From: Clostridium sp. BJN0013
GTDB lineage: Bacteria; Bacillota; Clostridia; Clostridiales; Clostridiaceae
NCBI RefSeq assembly: GCF_040939125.1
Contig: NZ_CP162495.1
Coordinates: 2,294,001 to 2,358,000, forward strand
DNA length: 64,000 nt
Reading direction: 5' to 3'
Shown: positions 36,069 through 47,366 of the stretch, piece by piece
Position numbering within the stretch: the first letter of the stretch is position 1
Layout: each line of letters starts with the position of its first letter
Made by a program: the position numbers and the translations under genes
Notes under the pieces: generated by a model
What the model was told of the DNA's origin: nothing
Databases searched by the model: none
What the model saw: the letters and a program-made list of their open reading frames with translations, nothing else

Positions 36069-36941
36069 TCAAACAAACAATTTTACTATTTTAAATTGAA
36101 AATCTTTATTCATTCCCATACCTATAAATTTATTACCTTCTATATAAACTCTATATAATTGACCTTTTATTGTTCTATTTAAAAATTTTTCATCTTTTAT
36201 ACTTATTCCATTTAATACTTTTTTTACATATTTGTGTTCTATTAAAATTTCAGGATATCTATAAAGAGCTTTATCTATGGGTATAATATAGTTTAATATA
36301 TTCTCACTGTCTAAATCTTCAAGAGCAATGGAATCTGCAATATTAAAATTGCCCGTAGACAATCTCTTTAAATTCCACATAGTACCCCCACAATTTAGCT
36401 TATTCCCTATATCATTACATAAACTCCTAATATAAGTACCCTTTGAACAAGTTACTTCAAATAATACATAAGGTAAATCTATATTTACAATATCTATAGA
36501 ATATATGGTTATTTTCCTTTTTTTTCTCTCTACTTCTATACCTTTTCTTGCCAGATCATAAAGCCTCTTGCCATTTACTTTCAATGCAGAATACATAGGT
36601 GGCACCTGTTCTATTTCCCCCTGAAAACTTAAGATTTCATCTATTATATCCTTTTCTTTTAAATCAATATTTTTAATATTTACTATATTTCCTTCTCTAT
36701 CATAAGTTTCCGTAGTAATTCCAAGCCTTAACTGAGCCAAGTATATTTTTTTACTTTCAACTATATAATCTGCAAATTTTGTAGCCCTGCCTATACAAAC
36801 TGGAAGTACTCCTGATGCAATGGGATCAAGGGTACCTGTATGACCTACTTTTTTATCTTTCAACATAAACTTTACTTTTCTAACCACATCAAAAGAGGTC
36901 ATACCCTCAGGTTTATTTATATTTAAAATTCCATCCATCAT
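36069..36941 (-). CDS. truB: tRNA pseudouridine-55 synthase
   Basis: Forms pseudouridine 55 in the T-loop of tRNAs. 290 residues; catalytic aspartate D39 in GHTGTLDPIASG, plus the conserved KVNGKRLYDLAR and CSKGTYIRSL blocks. The ATG overlaps the TGA of the upstream nanoRNase gene (ATGA), so translation is coupled. Confidence 0.97.
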   Translation of the reverse strand: MMDGILNINKPEGMTSFDVVRKVKFMLKDKKVGHTGTLDPIASGVLPVCIGRATKFADYIVESKKIYLAQLRLGITTETYDREGNIVNIKNIDLKEKDIIDEILSFQGEIEQVPPMYSALKVNGKRLYDLARKGIEVERKKRKITIYSIDIVNIDLPYVLFEVTCSKGTYIRSLCNDIGNKLNCGGTMWNLKRLSTGNFNIADSIALEDLDSENILNYIIPIDKALYRYPEILIEHKYVKKVLNGISIKDEKFLNRTIKGQLYRVYIEGNKFIGMGMNKDFQFKIVKLFV

Positions 36942-37903
36942 AAAAACTCTTTTTCAACTTCCGCTAGTATTATATCTTTTACCTCTGCAATAGATTTATC
37001 TGAAATAACAAGCCCACTAGCCCTCAAATGTCCTCCTCCACCAAAAGTTTCTGCTATTTTTCTCACATCTACCTTGGATTTAGATCTAAGACTTACCTTT
37101 ACTCCTTCTTCAACTTCCTTTAATAGAATTCCCACTTCCACAGTGTCTATTTTCATCCCTATATTAATAATATCTGAAGTATCTGTATCTTTTATTATAC
37201 CTAAATTAAAGAGCATATCTTTTGTAATTTCTATAGTACAGATCTTATCCCCTGCTGCTAATTTCATAGATTCTATGGCTTTTCCATATAGCTTAATTCT
37301 CTGAAATTTTTTATTTTCAAAAATCACTCTGTGTATTTCACTAAAATCTATGCCCGTGTTAATTAAATCTCCTGCTATAGTATGGGTTACAGAAGTAGTG
37401 GAAGGATATCTAAAAGAACCACTGTCTGTAATTATAGAAGTATAAAGGCACTCTGCTATATCCTTATCCATATCAATTCCCATAAGTTTAATCATCTGAT
37501 ATATTATCTCTGATACTGCTGCTGCATTCGTGTCAACGTAATTCAAATCTCCATAGAGTTCATTTGATAAATGGTGATCTATATTTATTATGGTATAGCC
37601 TCTGTTTTCAAAATTTAACTCTGCATTTATTCTCTTTACGTCTCCACAATCTAACACTATTACACATTCAGTATCCGTGCTTACCTTAAATTTCTTGTGG
37701 TTTATATTTTCACTGCCGCATAAAAATTTAAAATCTTCTAGCATTTCTTCTTTGGAAAGTATTTCAACTTCTTTTCCAAATTTTTTTAAACCCTGAAATA
37801 ATGCAAGTGAACTTCCAATGGCATCTCCATCTGGAGAAGAATGAAAAGTTATTGCAATTTTGTTGCAATGCTTTATTTTATTTATTATATCATTCATTAT
37901 CAT
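36938..37903 (-). CDS. nrnA: DHH-DHHA1 phosphoesterase, NrnA-like
   Basis: Oligoribonuclease / 3',5'-pAp phosphatase that degrades 2-5-nt RNAs. 321 residues: DHH motif in NIDHHLSN, earlier metal aspartates in HSSPDGDAIGSSLA and VLDCGDV, and C-terminal DHHA1 GGGGHLRASG. Start taken as the ATG at 37903, 9 bases after AAGGAG; an ATG three codons upstream is almost on top of that site. It overlaps the 3' end of rbfA by 14 bases. Confidence 0.92.
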   Translation of the reverse strand: MIMNDIINKIKHCNKIAITFHSSPDGDAIGSSLALFQGLKKFGKEVEILSKEEMLEDFKFLCGSENINHKKFKVSTDTECVIVLDCGDVKRINAELNFENRGYTIINIDHHLSNELYGDLNYVDTNAAAVSEIIYQMIKLMGIDMDKDIAECLYTSIITDSGSFRYPSTTSVTHTIAGDLINTGIDFSEIHRVIFENKKFQRIKLYGKAIESMKLAAGDKICTIEITKDMLFNLGIIKDTDTSDIINIGMKIDTVEVGILLKEVEEGVKVSLRSKSKVDVRKIAETFGGGGHLRASGLVISDKSIAEVKDIILAEVEKEFL

Positions 37904-38255
37904 TTTTTTCATTCTCCTTTATTTTATGGAGAAGTTCATTTATATGCATACCATATTCTATAGTATTATCCATTTCTATAATTATTTCCGGGGTATTTCT
38001 GAGTTTTACTCTATGCCCTACTTCCCTCCTTATAAAACCTTCTGAATTTTTAAGTGCCTGAAATGTATCTTCTTTGGACTTATCTTCTCCATAAATACTT
38101 ACAAATACTTTTGCATACTTTTGATCTTTTGTTACATCCACCTTTGTAACACTTACCATAGCACTGAGCCTTGGATCCTTTATGTCATTTCTAATTATAT
38201 TGCTTATCTCTCTCTTCATCTCTTCATTTATTCTTCCACTTCTGTAATTAGTCAT
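37890..38255 (-). CDS. rbfA: Ribosome-binding factor A
   Basis: 121-residue KH-fold assembly factor for the 30S subunit and 16S 5'-end maturation. Typical opening RSGRINEEMKREISNIIRND, then DPRLSAMVSVTKVDVTKD. GAGAGGTG precedes the ATG. Position between infB and nrnA matches other Firmicutes. Confidence 0.96.
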   Translation of the reverse strand: MTNYRSGRINEEMKREISNIIRNDIKDPRLSAMVSVTKVDVTKDQKYAKVFVSIYGEDKSKEDTFQALKNSEGFIRREVGHRVKLRNTPEIIIEMDNTIEYGMHINELLHKIKENEKNDNE

Positions 38256-38285
38256 AAATTATCACCTCTCCATTTATAACTCTTT

Positions 38286-40370
38286 TTATAACTCTTTCTT
38301 CTTAATCTCTTCTATATCATAAGCTTCTATAATATCCCCTTCTTTTATATCGTTAAATTTCTCAATTGAAAGTCCACATTCATATCCTTCTGCCGCTTCT
38401 TTTACATCATCTTTAAATCTCTTTAAAGATGCAAGTTCGGATTCAAATATAACTATTCCATCTCTTATTATTCTAACCTTACAATTTCTAACCATTTTAC
38501 CTTCTAGTACATAGCATCCTGCAATAGTACCTACGTTGGATATTTTGTAAATCTGCCTTATTTCTGCTTTTCCAAGTATAACTTCTTTGTAATCCGGCTC
38601 AAGCATTCCTACCATAGCAGCCTTTATATCCTCTATGGCATTATATATAACCCTATAAGTCTTTACATCTACAGATTCTTTTTCTGCAGCCGCCTGTGCA
38701 TTACTATCAGGTCTTACATTAAATCCTATTATTATAGCATTTGAAGCTGATGCTAGGGTCACATCTGTTTCTGTTATAGCGCCTACTGCACCATGTATTA
38801 CTCTAACTTTTACTTCTTCATTGGAAAGTTTTTGAAGAGATTGTTTTAATGCCTCTATAGAGCCCTGAACATCTGCTTTTACTATTATATTCAGTTCTTT
38901 TACTTTTCCCTCTTTTATCTGATTATATAAGTCTTCCAGTGAAACTTTATGAGTGGACTGCAGGTACTCTTCCCTTATTTTTTGTTTTCTCTTTTCTGCT
39001 ATATCCCTTGCAGTTTTTTCATCCTTAACCTGATGAAATCTATCTCCTGCTGCAGGTACCTCAGATAATCCAAGTATTTCTACAGGTATGGAAGGTCCTG
39101 CTGATTTAATTTTATTTCCTTTATCATCAAACATGGCTCTAATTCTGCCATAAGTACTTCCAACTATTATGGAATCTCCCACATTAAGCGTTCCATTTTG
39201 AATAAGAAGTGTTGCAACTGCTCCTCTACCCTTATCCAATTTAGCTTCTACCACCGTACCTTTACCATTTCTATTTGAGTTTGCCTTCAATTCCTGCATT
39301 TCTGCCGTTAAAAGAACCATCTCCAGCAGCGTATCAATTCCTTCTTTAGTATGTGCAGATACAGGAATACATATAGTATCTCCTCCCCAATCTTCCGGTA
39401 CAAGTTCATACTCTGTAAGCTCCTGTTTTACTTTATCTACATTGGCGCCAGGTCTATCTATTTTATTTATAGCTACAACTATAGGAACATTTGCTGCCTT
39501 ACAGTGATTTATTGCCTCAGCAGTTTGTGGCATTATTCCGTCATCTGCAGCTACCACCAAGATAACTATATCTGTTATTTGAGCTCCTCTGGCTCTCATG
39601 GCAGTAAAAGCTTCATGTCCTGGAGTATCTAAGAAGGTTATTTTTTCTCCATTTATAGTAACAGTGTAAGCACCTATATGTTGCGTTATTCCTCCTGCTT
39701 CTGTAGCAGTTACTTTAGATTTTCTTATAGCATCTAATAAAGATGTCTTTCCATGGTCTACATGCCCCATAACAGTTACAACAGGTGGTCTTTTCTCTAA
39801 ATTAATATCTTCATCTTCATCCTCATCTTGTTCTACTACACCTTTATCAATATCCTCTTCCTTTTTTAATACGGTAATATCGAATTTTTCCCCTAACTTT
39901 TCCGCAGTACTAAAATCTATTTCCTGATTTATGGCTGCCATTACCCCCATAAATATAAGTTGTTTGATAACTTCAGTAGTTGGTCTACCTATTTTTTCAG
40001 AAAATTCTTTTACTGTTATGGTATCTTCTATTTCCACTTCATGATTTTCTTTGGAAACTCTTTCTTTTAAATTTTTTTCGGCTTTATACTGTTTACCCTT
40101 ATTTTTATCTGCGAATTTAGCCGTATTTTCAGTAATTTTTTTAGATTTTTCAGATTTTTCTTCTGTTAAATTTTTATATTTATCCTCTAAATATTCTTCC
40201 TTGCCTTCATTTTCTTCCATAAACTCCTTAATTAAATCTGCATCTTCTTCCTCTATTACACTCATATGATTTTTTACTTCTATTCCAAATTCTTCCAAAA
40301 GTAGTGCAATCAACTTTTTACTTGATATATTTAATTCTTTGGCTAATTCATAAATTCTTATTTTTGACAA
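38286..40370 (-). CDS. infB: Translation initiation factor IF-2
   Basis: GTPase that delivers initiator tRNA to the 30S subunit. 694 residues: N-terminal IF2-N domains ([18 protein letters not shown]), a charged Lys/Glu linker, G domain with [20 protein letters not shown] and NKID, then the C-terminal domains. The chosen start is TTG at 40370 with GGGGG 8 bases upstream. A longer reading frame would run 25 bases into the upstream gene and lacks a ribosome-binding site. Confidence 0.95.
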   Translation of the reverse strand: MSKIRIYELAKELNISSKKLIALLLEEFGIEVKNHMSVIEEEDADLIKEFMEENEGKEEYLEDKYKNLTEEKSEKSKKITENTAKFADKNKGKQYKAEKNLKERVSKENHEVEIEDTITVKEFSEKIGRPTTEVIKQLIFMGVMAAINQEIDFSTAEKLGEKFDITVLKKEEDIDKGVVEQDEDEDEDINLEKRPPVVTVMGHVDHGKTSLLDAIRKSKVTATEAGGITQHIGAYTVTINGEKITFLDTPGHEAFTAMRARGAQITDIVILVVAADDGIMPQTAEAINHCKAANVPIVVAINKIDRPGANVDKVKQELTEYELVPEDWGGDTICIPVSAHTKEGIDTLLEMVLLTAEMQELKANSNRNGKGTVVEAKLDKGRGAVATLLIQNGTLNVGDSIIVGSTYGRIRAMFDDKGNKIKSAGPSIPVEILGLSEVPAAGDRFHQVKDEKTARDIAEKRKQKIREEYLQSTHKVSLEDLYNQIKEGKVKELNIIVKADVQGSIEALKQSLQKLSNEEVKVRVIHGAVGAITETDVTLASASNAIIIGFNVRPDSNAQAAAEKESVDVKTYRVIYNAIEDIKAAMVGMLEPDYKEVILGKAEIRQIYKISNVGTIAGCYVLEGKMVRNCKVRIIRDGIVIFESELASLKRFKDDVKEAAEGYECGLSIEKFNDIKEGDIIEAYDIEEIKKKEL

Positions 40371-40387
40371 ACTATTCACCCCCGAGA

Positions 40388-40705
40388 CTAAAGTTTTTCC
40401 TCTTGCTGCCATAGAGCATATAATTTTTTTCCCATGTTTTTATCTGCAACCCCTACAACTTTTATCTCCCTTATTCCTATTGCATTCCCAAGTTCTTCTT
40501 TACTATATGGCAACTTTGCAATTGGTATTTTATATTTATTACTGTAATTTAAAAATTTATTCCATGTATTTCCAGAAATATCATGACACATTACAATAAA
40601 ATAGACTTTATTTTTTTTTATTTTTTCTTCACATATATTATATCCTTCTAACAGTTTTCCTGCACGCTTTATCAACCCTAAAAAACTCAAAAATTTATTT
40701 TTCAT
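40388..40705 (-). CDS. Ribosomal L7Ae-family protein YlxQ
   Basis: 105 residues of the L7Ae/L30e/S12e fold, YlxQ type, a kink-turn RNA-binding protein always found between rnpM (ylxR) and infB. Blocks: [20 protein letters not shown] and [18 protein letters not shown]. It overlaps the end of ylxR by 11 bases. Role in RNA metabolism inferred from family. Confidence 0.93.
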   Translation of the reverse strand: MKNKFLSFLGLIKRAGKLLEGYNICEEKIKKNKVYFIVMCHDISGNTWNKFLNYSNKYKIPIAKLPYSKEELGNAIGIREIKVVGVADKNMGKKLYALWQQEEKL

Positions 40706-40964
40706 TTTCTATTTGTTCCTTTAAACTATCATATAATGCTTCATCTATTTGTATTTCAAGATTCTTTTGAATTCTTTTATTCTTAAAAGCCTTTTCAAGA
40801 CACTCACTATCTCTACATATATAGGCACCTCTTCCATTCTTCTTGCCTGTGGGATCTACAAAGACTTCTCCTTCTTTATTTTTTACTATTCTTATAAGTT
40901 CTTTTTTGGGTTTCATTTCCATGCACCCTGTGCACATTCTCTGCGGTATCTTCTTTTTTTTCAT
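40695..40964 (-). CDS. rnpM: YlxR/RnpM RNA-binding protein
   Basis: 89 residues. YlxR-family signature RMCTGCMEMKPKKELIRIV and the GRGAYICRDSECLEKA block. The B. subtilis homologue binds RNase P RNA and lowers its activity, hence rnpM. Lies between nusA and the L7Ae gene, as usual. Confidence 0.94.
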   Translation of the reverse strand: MKKKKIPQRMCTGCMEMKPKKELIRIVKNKEGEVFVDPTGKKNGRGAYICRDSECLEKAFKNKRIQKNLEIQIDEALYDSLKEQIENEK

Positions 40965-40976
40965 ACAAACACCACC

Positions 40977-42044
40977 TTAATCAATTTTTTCATCTTTTAT
41001 ATCACTTTGTGACTTACTTTTTATGTCTATTTTCCAACCTGTAAGTTTTGCTGCTAATCTTACATTCTGCCCCTCTTTACCTATAGCCAGAGACAGCTGA
41101 CTGTCATCCACCACAATTTGAGCAAATTTAATTTCTTCATCCAAAGTAACATCTAAGACCTTAGCAGGACTAAGGGCATTGGCTATATATTCTTCTGGAA
41201 GTTTACTCCATTTTATTATATCTATTTTTTCACTTTTTAACTCATTTACTATGTTTTGAACCCTTACACCTTTAGGCCCAACACAAGCTCCCATAGGATC
41301 TACATTTTCGTCATTTGAATGTACTGCAATTTTTGTTCTAGAACCTGCTTCTCTTGCTATGGATTTTATATCAACTGTTCCATCAAATACTTCTGGCACC
41401 TCAAGTTCAAATAACCTTTTTATAAGACCTGGATGAGTTCTTGATATTACAATTTGAGCTCCCTTAGTAGTATTTTTAACTTCTACAATATATAATTTCA
41501 GTTTATCATTGAAATTATATTTTTCTCCAGGTATTTGTTCATTAGGTCCAAGAACCGCTTCGGTTTTTCCCAGGTTCACCAGTATATTGTTTTTATCTTT
41601 TCTAATTACAGTACCTGTTATTATATCATCTTCTTTTTCAACAAAGTCATTATATATAATTCTTCTCTCTTCCTCTTTTATTCTCTGTATAACTACCTGT
41701 TTTGCAGCCTGAGCAGCTACCCTTCCAAATTTTCTAGGAGTAACTTCTATATTTACTATATCTCCTATATTATAATTTGGATCTATTTCTTTCGCATCTT
41801 CCAAACTTATTTCACTTACATCATCCACTACATTATCTACTATACTTTTCTGTGAATAAACATGAATTTCTCCATTTTCTCTATTCATAGTAACCTTAAC
41901 ATTTTGGTTGCTTACTCCATGTCCTATATAATTTTTTTTATACGCAGCAACTAATGCATCTTCTATAGTTGTAAACAATAAATCTCCACTTATACCTTTT
42001 TCTTTAACTATTTCTTTTAAGGCTTCTATAAACTCCTGATTCAT
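40977..42044 (-). CDS. nusA: Transcription factor NusA
   Basis: RNA polymerase-associated factor for pausing, termination and antitermination; 355 residues, the short Firmicute form without acidic C-terminal repeats. N-terminal polymerase-binding domain, S1 domain (about 135-200, GTVIRKDKNNILVNLG), KH1 (MGACVGPKGVRVQNIV) and KH2 (SLAIGKEGQNVRLAAKLTGW). GGAGG precedes the ATG. Confidence 0.98.
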   Translation of the reverse strand: MNQEFIEALKEIVKEKGISGDLLFTTIEDALVAAYKKNYIGHGVSNQNVKVTMNRENGEIHVYSQKSIVDNVVDDVSEISLEDAKEIDPNYNIGDIVNIEVTPRKFGRVAAQAAKQVVIQRIKEEERRIIYNDFVEKEDDIITGTVIRKDKNNILVNLGKTEAVLGPNEQIPGEKYNFNDKLKLYIVEVKNTTKGAQIVISRTHPGLIKRLFELEVPEVFDGTVDIKSIAREAGSRTKIAVHSNDENVDPMGACVGPKGVRVQNIVNELKSEKIDIIKWSKLPEEYIANALSPAKVLDVTLDEEIKFAQIVVDDSQLSLAIGKEGQNVRLAAKLTGWKIDIKSKSQSDIKDEKID

Positions 42045-42061
42045 TTTAAAATATACCTCCC

Positions 42062-42523
42062 CTAAAAATCACCTTTTAAATTTACAGCTGAAATTTTACT
42101 TCTTGGAATAACAATCTCTTCTCCTTCACAACTAACTCTTAATGCATCTTCATCAAAAGATAAAAGTTCTCCTTGGTACTTTTTCTTTCCCTTTAAAAGT
42201 CCCTGTATATTAACTACCACATTACATCCTATATATTTTTTGAAATGTTCATTGTTATAAAGTGTTCTCTCTATACCTGGTGATGAAACCTCCAAATAAT
42301 AAGGGTCTTTTATAGGATCTTCTCTATCTAACATATCACTAACTGCCCTACTTACATTTTCACAATCTTCCAGTGATATATTTCCTTCTTCTTTATCTAT
42401 ATATATTCTTAAATAATTATTGTTTCCTTCTCTTTTAAATTCTAAATGATACAATTCAAAATTTAAATTATCAACTATGGGTTTTATAAATTTTACTATT
42501 TTTTTTATTAATATATTATCCAT
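42062..42523 (-). CDS. rimP: Ribosome maturation factor RimP
   Basis: 153-residue 30S assembly factor. Conserved [19 protein letters not shown] and the [14 protein letters not shown] block. It starts the rimP-nusA-rnpM-ylxQ-infB-rbfA-nrnA-truB-ribF operon after two tandem terminators. GGAGGG precedes the ATG. Confidence 0.97.
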   Translation of the reverse strand: MDNILIKKIVKFIKPIVDNLNFELYHLEFKREGNNNYLRIYIDKEEGNISLEDCENVSRAVSDMLDREDPIKDPYYLEVSSPGIERTLYNNEHFKKYIGCNVVVNIQGLLKGKKKYQGELLSFDEDALRVSCEGEEIVIPRSKISAVNLKGDF

Positions 42524-42588
42524 TTTGTACCCTCCTTACCTATTAATGTTACATACTCTTTTAAAAAATGTTATCAATTATTAATAAC

Positions 42589-42618
42589 TTAAAAACGCAA
42601 CTTTCGCTGCGTTTTTAA
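42589..42618 (-). terminator. Second terminator after polC
   Basis: On the minus strand AAAAACGCA-N8-TGCGTTTTT, an A-run stem with a built-in T-run, between polC and rimP. Confidence 0.8.
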
Positions 42619-42629
42619 CAAATAGAAAG

Positions 42630-42649
42630 AGCGGGTTCAAACCCACTCC
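42630..42649 (-). terminator. First terminator after polC
   Basis: GAGTGGGTT and AACCCGCTC form a hairpin followed on the minus strand by TTTCTATTTGTT. About 170 bases after the polC stop; the intervening DNA (42650-42819) holds no gene. Confidence 0.65.
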
Positions 42650-42819
42650 TACATACTTAAACAAATTGCTGTAGATTTACCACTTTTATTTTAACACACC
42701 CTACATTGTATTTCAAGAAAAATTATACAGAACTTTAAATTACTGATTCTTCACGTATCTACCAATTGAAATTTAGAAAACTCTAAAATATATTAAGATG
42801 CTTATCGGATATACCAATT

Positions 42820-45800
42820 CTACATAAACAAAGATAATTGATTGGTCTCTGGAAGATTACCCAAACACCCGTGGTTATTTAAAGTATCTATTACTGTCTT
42901 AGAAATTTTGGCCCTTATTCTTAAATCTTCTTTAGATATAAATTCTCCCTCTTCTCTAGCTTTTACTATATTCTTAGCTGCATTTTCCCCTAACCCTGCC
43001 AGAGAATTTATTGGAACTCTTATGCCACTTTCTTCTATTAAAAATTTTGTTGCATGAGACTTATATAGATCTACCTTTAAAAATTTTATTCCTCTTTTAT
43101 TCATCTCATAACATAATTCTAATATAGTAAGAAGGCCTTTATCCTTTTGTGTTAAATTATTACCTTGGGCATAGAGTTCATCCATTTTTTTCTTTATAGC
43201 CCCTTCTCCTTGAATTACTATATCTGCATCAAACTCATTTGCTCTTACAGTAAAATAGGCAGCATAATATGCCTTTGGATAGTATACTTTAAAATATGCT
43301 ATTCTAACTGCCATCATTACATAGGCCACCGCATGACCTTTTGGAAACATGTATTTTATTTTTTTACAGGATTCAATATACCAATTAGGTACATTATGTT
43401 CTCTCATTATAGCTTCATGTTCCTCTTTGAGCCCTTTTCCTTTTCTTACCATTTCCATTATTGTAAAAGCTACTTTAGGTGGAAGTTCTTTGTGAATTAA
43501 ATATATCATTATATCATCTCTGCAAGCTATACAATCTTGCAAGGTAGTGTAACCTTCCTTTATATAATACTGGGCATTGTTAAGCCAAACATCCGTACCA
43601 TGGGATAGCCCTGAAATTCTCACTAAATCTGCAAAAGTTTTTGGATGGGTATCCATCAGCATCTGTCTTACAAACTTTGTTCCAAATTCAGGAAGCCCAT
43701 AAGTTCCCACAGGACAGCCAATTTCCTTTTCAGTAACTCCAAGAGCCTCTGGAGAAGTAAATAAACTCATAACTTTTGGATCTCCAAGGGGTATAGTTTT
43801 AGGGTCAACTCCTGTTAAATCCTGAAGCATTCTAAGTACAGTGGGATCATCATGTCCAAGTATATCAAGTTTTAACAACCTTCCGCTTATAGAGTGATAA
43901 TCAAAATGTGTAGTTATTATTTCCGTACCGTTATCATCTGCTGGATGCTGTACCGGTGTAAAATTATGTATATCATTGTCGTCTGGAACTACCATAACTC
44001 CTCCAGGATGCTGTCCTGTAGTTCTCTTTATTCCAGTACATCCCTTTGTGAGTCTTTCTATTTCAGCCTGAGGCAGCACCATATTTTTCTCTGTTATGTA
44101 TTTTTTAACATATCCATAAGCGGTTTTTTCTGCTATAGTACCTATAGTACCTGCCCTAAATACATGATCTTTTCCAAATAAAACTTCTGTATACTTGTGT
44201 ACTACAGGTTGATATTCACCTGAAAAGTTCAAATCTATATCTGGCTCTTTATCCCCTGCAAATCCCAAAAAAGTTTCAAAAGGTATATCGTGACCATCCT
44301 TTATAAGTTTTTCACCGCACTTAGGACAACTTTTATCTGGTAAATCCGCTCCAGATCCTATAGAACCATCTGTAAAAAACTCACTATATTTACAATTCGG
44401 ACATACATAATGAGGAGGCAACCCATTAACTTCTGTAATATTAGACATAGTTGCCACAAAAGAAGATCCTACAGAACCTCTGGAACCTACCAAATATCCA
44501 TCCTTATAAGATTTTTCCACTAATTTTTGTGCAATAAGATAAAGCACAGCATATCCATTGTTTATTATAGAATTCAACTCTTTATCCAATCTTTCTTGTA
44601 CAATTTCCGGCAGATTATTCCCATATACAGAATGCACTTTTTTAAGAGTCATATTTTTAATTTCTTCTTCTGCCCCTTCTATTTTGGGGGTAAAAGTTTC
44701 ATCAGGTATAGGTTTTACTTCTTCTATCATATCTGCAATCTTATTAGTATTTTCAACCACCACTTCTCTGGCCTTTTTTTTACCTAAATATTGAAATTCA
44801 GAAAGCATCTCCTGGGTAGTTCTAAAGTATAGAGGAGGCTGGTTATCTGCATCTGAATATCCCTGGCCTGCCATTATTATACGTCTAAATATTTCATCTT
44901 TGGGATCCATAAAGTGTACATCTCCTGTAGCCACTATAGGGATATTATTAACGCTTCCAAGCTCACATATTCTTCTATTTATATCTCTTAGCTGTTCTAT
45001 ATCTTTTACCAGACCATTCCTCACCATAAACAAATTATTTTCTACAGGTTGTATTTCTAAATAGTCATAAAAGTCTAGTATATCTTTTAATTCATTATCA
45101 CTTTTACCTCCTAACACCTCTCTATACACCTGCCCTGCTTCACAAGCTCCCCCTATTATAAGTCCTTCTCTATGCTTGGTTATAATGCTTTTAGGCATCC
45201 TAGGTTTTTTAAAAAAATAATTCAAATTAGACTGAGATACCATTTTATATAAATTTTTTAGCCCCATCTGATTTCTAACCAATATTATGAGGTGGTACAT
45301 AGGTTGTTTTTTAACATCTATATTACTTAAAAATTCTTTATTTAAATCTCCAAGATTCAAAATATTTTTTTCTTTAAGTATTTTAAAACATTTTAAAAGT
45401 ATCTCGCAGGTAGCTCCAGCATCATCTACAGCCCTATGATGATTTTCTAGGGATATATTTAAATGTTTTGCAACTATATTCAATTTAAATTTTTTAAGCT
45501 CTGGAAATAAAAATTTACAAAGAGGTATGGTATCCATAACTGGATTTTTAAATTTTAGATTCAAGTCACTACAGTTCTTTTTTATAAATCCCACATCAAA
45601 ATTAGCATTATGAGCCACTACCACAGAATCCTCTATAAATTCCATAAATCTAGGCAGAATGGATTTTATATTTTCACAATTCTCTACCATTTCATCTGTG
45701 ATACCTGTAAGTTCTATAATAGATAAGGGTATTGGCCTTTCTGGATTTACAAATTCGCTGAACTTACCTATTACTTTTCCTTCTCTTATCTTGACGGCAC

Positions 45801-47142
45801 CTATTTCTATTATATTATTATTTGTCATAGAAAAACCTGTAGTTTCAATATCAAAAATTACAAAGACATCATCCAATGTTTTTTGGTCTCCATTTACAGC
45901 AATAGGAACTCCATCATCTACCATATATGCCTCTATACCATATATAACCTTAATGTTGTTTTTTTTAGCTGCATCCATAGCTTCTGGAAATGCCTGAACT
46001 ACACCGTGATCTGTTATTGCAATAGCCCTATGTCCCCATAAAGCCGCTCTTTTAATGAGATTCGATGCAGAACTAACTGCATCCATAGCACTCATTTGAG
46101 TATGCAAATGAAGTTCCACTCTTTTTTCTTCTGAAGTATCCATTTTTTCTTTCTTGTGAATTTTTACTATATCCTTAGCCATTATAACTAATTCTCTTGC
46201 ATAAATATCATTTACAGCTTCCCCTTTTACCACACAATAAAGCCCTTCTTTTATTTCCTCTATTATTCTATCTACATCTTTAGGCTTTGGAAAAAATTTC
46301 ACTGTAATAGAACTTGTATAGTCAGTTATATAAAAAGTAACTATTTTTCTTCCCGTCTTGGTTTCTATAATTTCTTTTTTAAATATCTCCCCTTCTATTA
46401 TAACTGTCTTAGATATATCAGTTATACTTACAATCTCCGTAGGAGTCCCGTTTATAGTTTTTCCTATTATCACAGGTCCTCTTTCAGAACAATTTTCTTT
46501 TCCATTTAATGTTTTATGTTCTTTACTTTCTTTTGCTGCAGAAGACATATTATTGGTTTCTTTAAATTTTTCATCTTTACATTTAAAAATATTTTCTATA
46601 TATTTTTTTTCTTCTCTTTCACTTTCTTCCAAATAATCTTTAATATTCAATGCCTTGTCATAACTTACAGCTACAGAACATTTAACTCCAAACAGATCTC
46701 TTATAGTTCTACACATAAGTTTTTCTATATTTTTATTCTTAAGCAAATTACATATAAACTCATTTCCAGTAGAAATTTTAAGTATGTCACCCTCTACTTT
46801 TCTAGAACATTTTTCTAAAAACTCTCTACAAACAGGAATATATGAAGCCATTATATCTGTAAGTTCAATCCAGTAAATTTCACTTATATCTTTTAAACAC
46901 ACACTAGATATATCCTTATAACATATAAGTTCAATACTGCAGAAGCCTTGTAATTTTTTATTAATTATATCCCGTATTTTACTTTGTATACGGGAATCTA
47001 AACTTTCTGTCGATTTCAATATCACTTTTAATTTATTACTCTTTTTAAGATACTGAATTTTTAAAAGTTTTATATTTTCTGTCATAGTATTACTGTCTAA
47101 ATCCAGATCCTCTTGCAGCATCTTTACAATATCCACACCCAT
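42820..47142 (-). CDS. polC: DNA polymerase III alpha subunit, PolC type
   Basis: Main replicative polymerase of low-GC Firmicutes, 1440 residues, normal length. Order: N-terminal domain, OB fold (about 225-330), PHP domain ([12 protein letters not shown] near 350) interrupted by the DEDDh proofreading exonuclease (FDIETTGF near 430, HNANFDVGF and [11 protein letters not shown]). The polymerase core follows with a zinc finger (CPNCKY...CPKCGE) and the catalytic [16 protein letters not shown] block; the tail ends QLSLF, a likely beta-clamp binding motif. GGAGG precedes the ATG. Repeat copy C ends 18 bases upstream of the start. Confidence 0.98.
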   Translation of the reverse strand: MGVDIVKMLQEDLDLDSNTMTENIKLLKIQYLKKSNKLKVILKSTESLDSRIQSKIRDIINKKLQGFCSIELICYKDISSVCLKDISEIYWIELTDIMASYIPVCREFLEKCSRKVEGDILKISTGNEFICNLLKNKNIEKLMCRTIRDLFGVKCSVAVSYDKALNIKDYLEESEREEKKYIENIFKCKDEKFKETNNMSSAAKESKEHKTLNGKENCSERGPVIIGKTINGTPTEIVSITDISKTVIIEGEIFKKEIIETKTGRKIVTFYITDYTSSITVKFFPKPKDVDRIIEEIKEGLYCVVKGEAVNDIYARELVIMAKDIVKIHKKEKMDTSEEKRVELHLHTQMSAMDAVSSASNLIKRAALWGHRAIAITDHGVVQAFPEAMDAAKKNNIKVIYGIEAYMVDDGVPIAVNGDQKTLDDVFVIFDIETTGFSMTNNNIIEIGAVKIREGKVIGKFSEFVNPERPIPLSIIELTGITDEMVENCENIKSILPRFMEFIEDSVVVAHNANFDVGFIKKNCSDLNLKFKNPVMDTIPLCKFLFPELKKFKLNIVAKHLNISLENHHRAVDDAGATCEILLKCFKILKEKNILNLGDLNKEFLSNIDVKKQPMYHLIILVRNQMGLKNLYKMVSQSNLNYFFKKPRMPKSIITKHREGLIIGGACEAGQVYREVLGGKSDNELKDILDFYDYLEIQPVENNLFMVRNGLVKDIEQLRDINRRICELGSVNNIPIVATGDVHFMDPKDEIFRRIIMAGQGYSDADNQPPLYFRTTQEMLSEFQYLGKKKAREVVVENTNKIADMIEEVKPIPDETFTPKIEGAEEEIKNMTLKKVHSVYGNNLPEIVQERLDKELNSIINNGYAVLYLIAQKLVEKSYKDGYLVGSRGSVGSSFVATMSNITEVNGLPPHYVCPNCKYSEFFTDGSIGSGADLPDKSCPKCGEKLIKDGHDIPFETFLGFAGDKEPDIDLNFSGEYQPVVHKYTEVLFGKDHVFRAGTIGTIAEKTAYGYVKKYITEKNMVLPQAEIERLTKGCTGIKRTTGQHPGGVMVVPDDNDIHNFTPVQHPADDNGTEIITTHFDYHSISGRLLKLDILGHDDPTVLRMLQDLTGVDPKTIPLGDPKVMSLFTSPEALGVTEKEIGCPVGTYGLPEFGTKFVRQMLMDTHPKTFADLVRISGLSHGTDVWLNNAQYYIKEGYTTLQDCIACRDDIMIYLIHKELPPKVAFTIMEMVRKGKGLKEEHEAIMREHNVPNWYIESCKKIKYMFPKGHAVAYVMMAVRIAYFKVYYPKAYYAAYFTVRANEFDADIVIQGEGAIKKKMDELYAQGNNLTQKDKGLLTILELCYEMNKRGIKFLKVDLYKSHATKFLIEESGIRVPINSLAGLGENAAKNIVKAREEGEFISKEDLRIRAKISKTVIDTLNNHGCLGNLPETNQLSLFM

Positions 47143-47160
47143 TTTTTACCTCCTTAACCT

Positions 47161-47312
47161 ATCAAGTGATTCTTAGGTTCAGGTGGAGTTTGCTTATAAG
47201 GAATACCTTTCTCCATCTGAGCCTTAGAAGAACTTATCCAGGGGCGTTATCTGTGCTTATCCTCCACTTTGAAGAAGATGGGGGTGTTAGCTAATTGCCG
47301 CCTTCGGATAAC
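47161..47312 (-). repeat. Intergenic repeat element, copy C
   Basis: Full-length member on the minus strand: TTATCCGAAGGCGGCAATTA, then CCCCCATCTTCTTCAAAGTGG, CCCCTGGATAAG, then a CTCAGATGGAG...CTCCACCTGAACC hairpin ending AATCACTTGAT. It stops directly before the AAGGAGG of polC, on the same strand. Confidence 0.85.
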
Positions 47313-47366
47313 TTTAAAAGATAGTATATGAGAGTAAATTTTTTAAATAATATATTATTTAAAAAA

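Noticed and set aside
40371-40412. Longer N terminus of infB.
   Set aside because: It would overlap the upstream ylxQ gene and lacks a ribosome-binding site; the TTG start gives the usual [13 protein letters not shown] opening.
42626-42655. GGGTTCAAACCC looks like a tRNA T-arm.
   Set aside because: The stem geometry does not fit a 5-bp T-stem with a 7-base loop, and no acceptor, D or anticodon arm flanks it. On the minus strand it reads as the first polC terminator.
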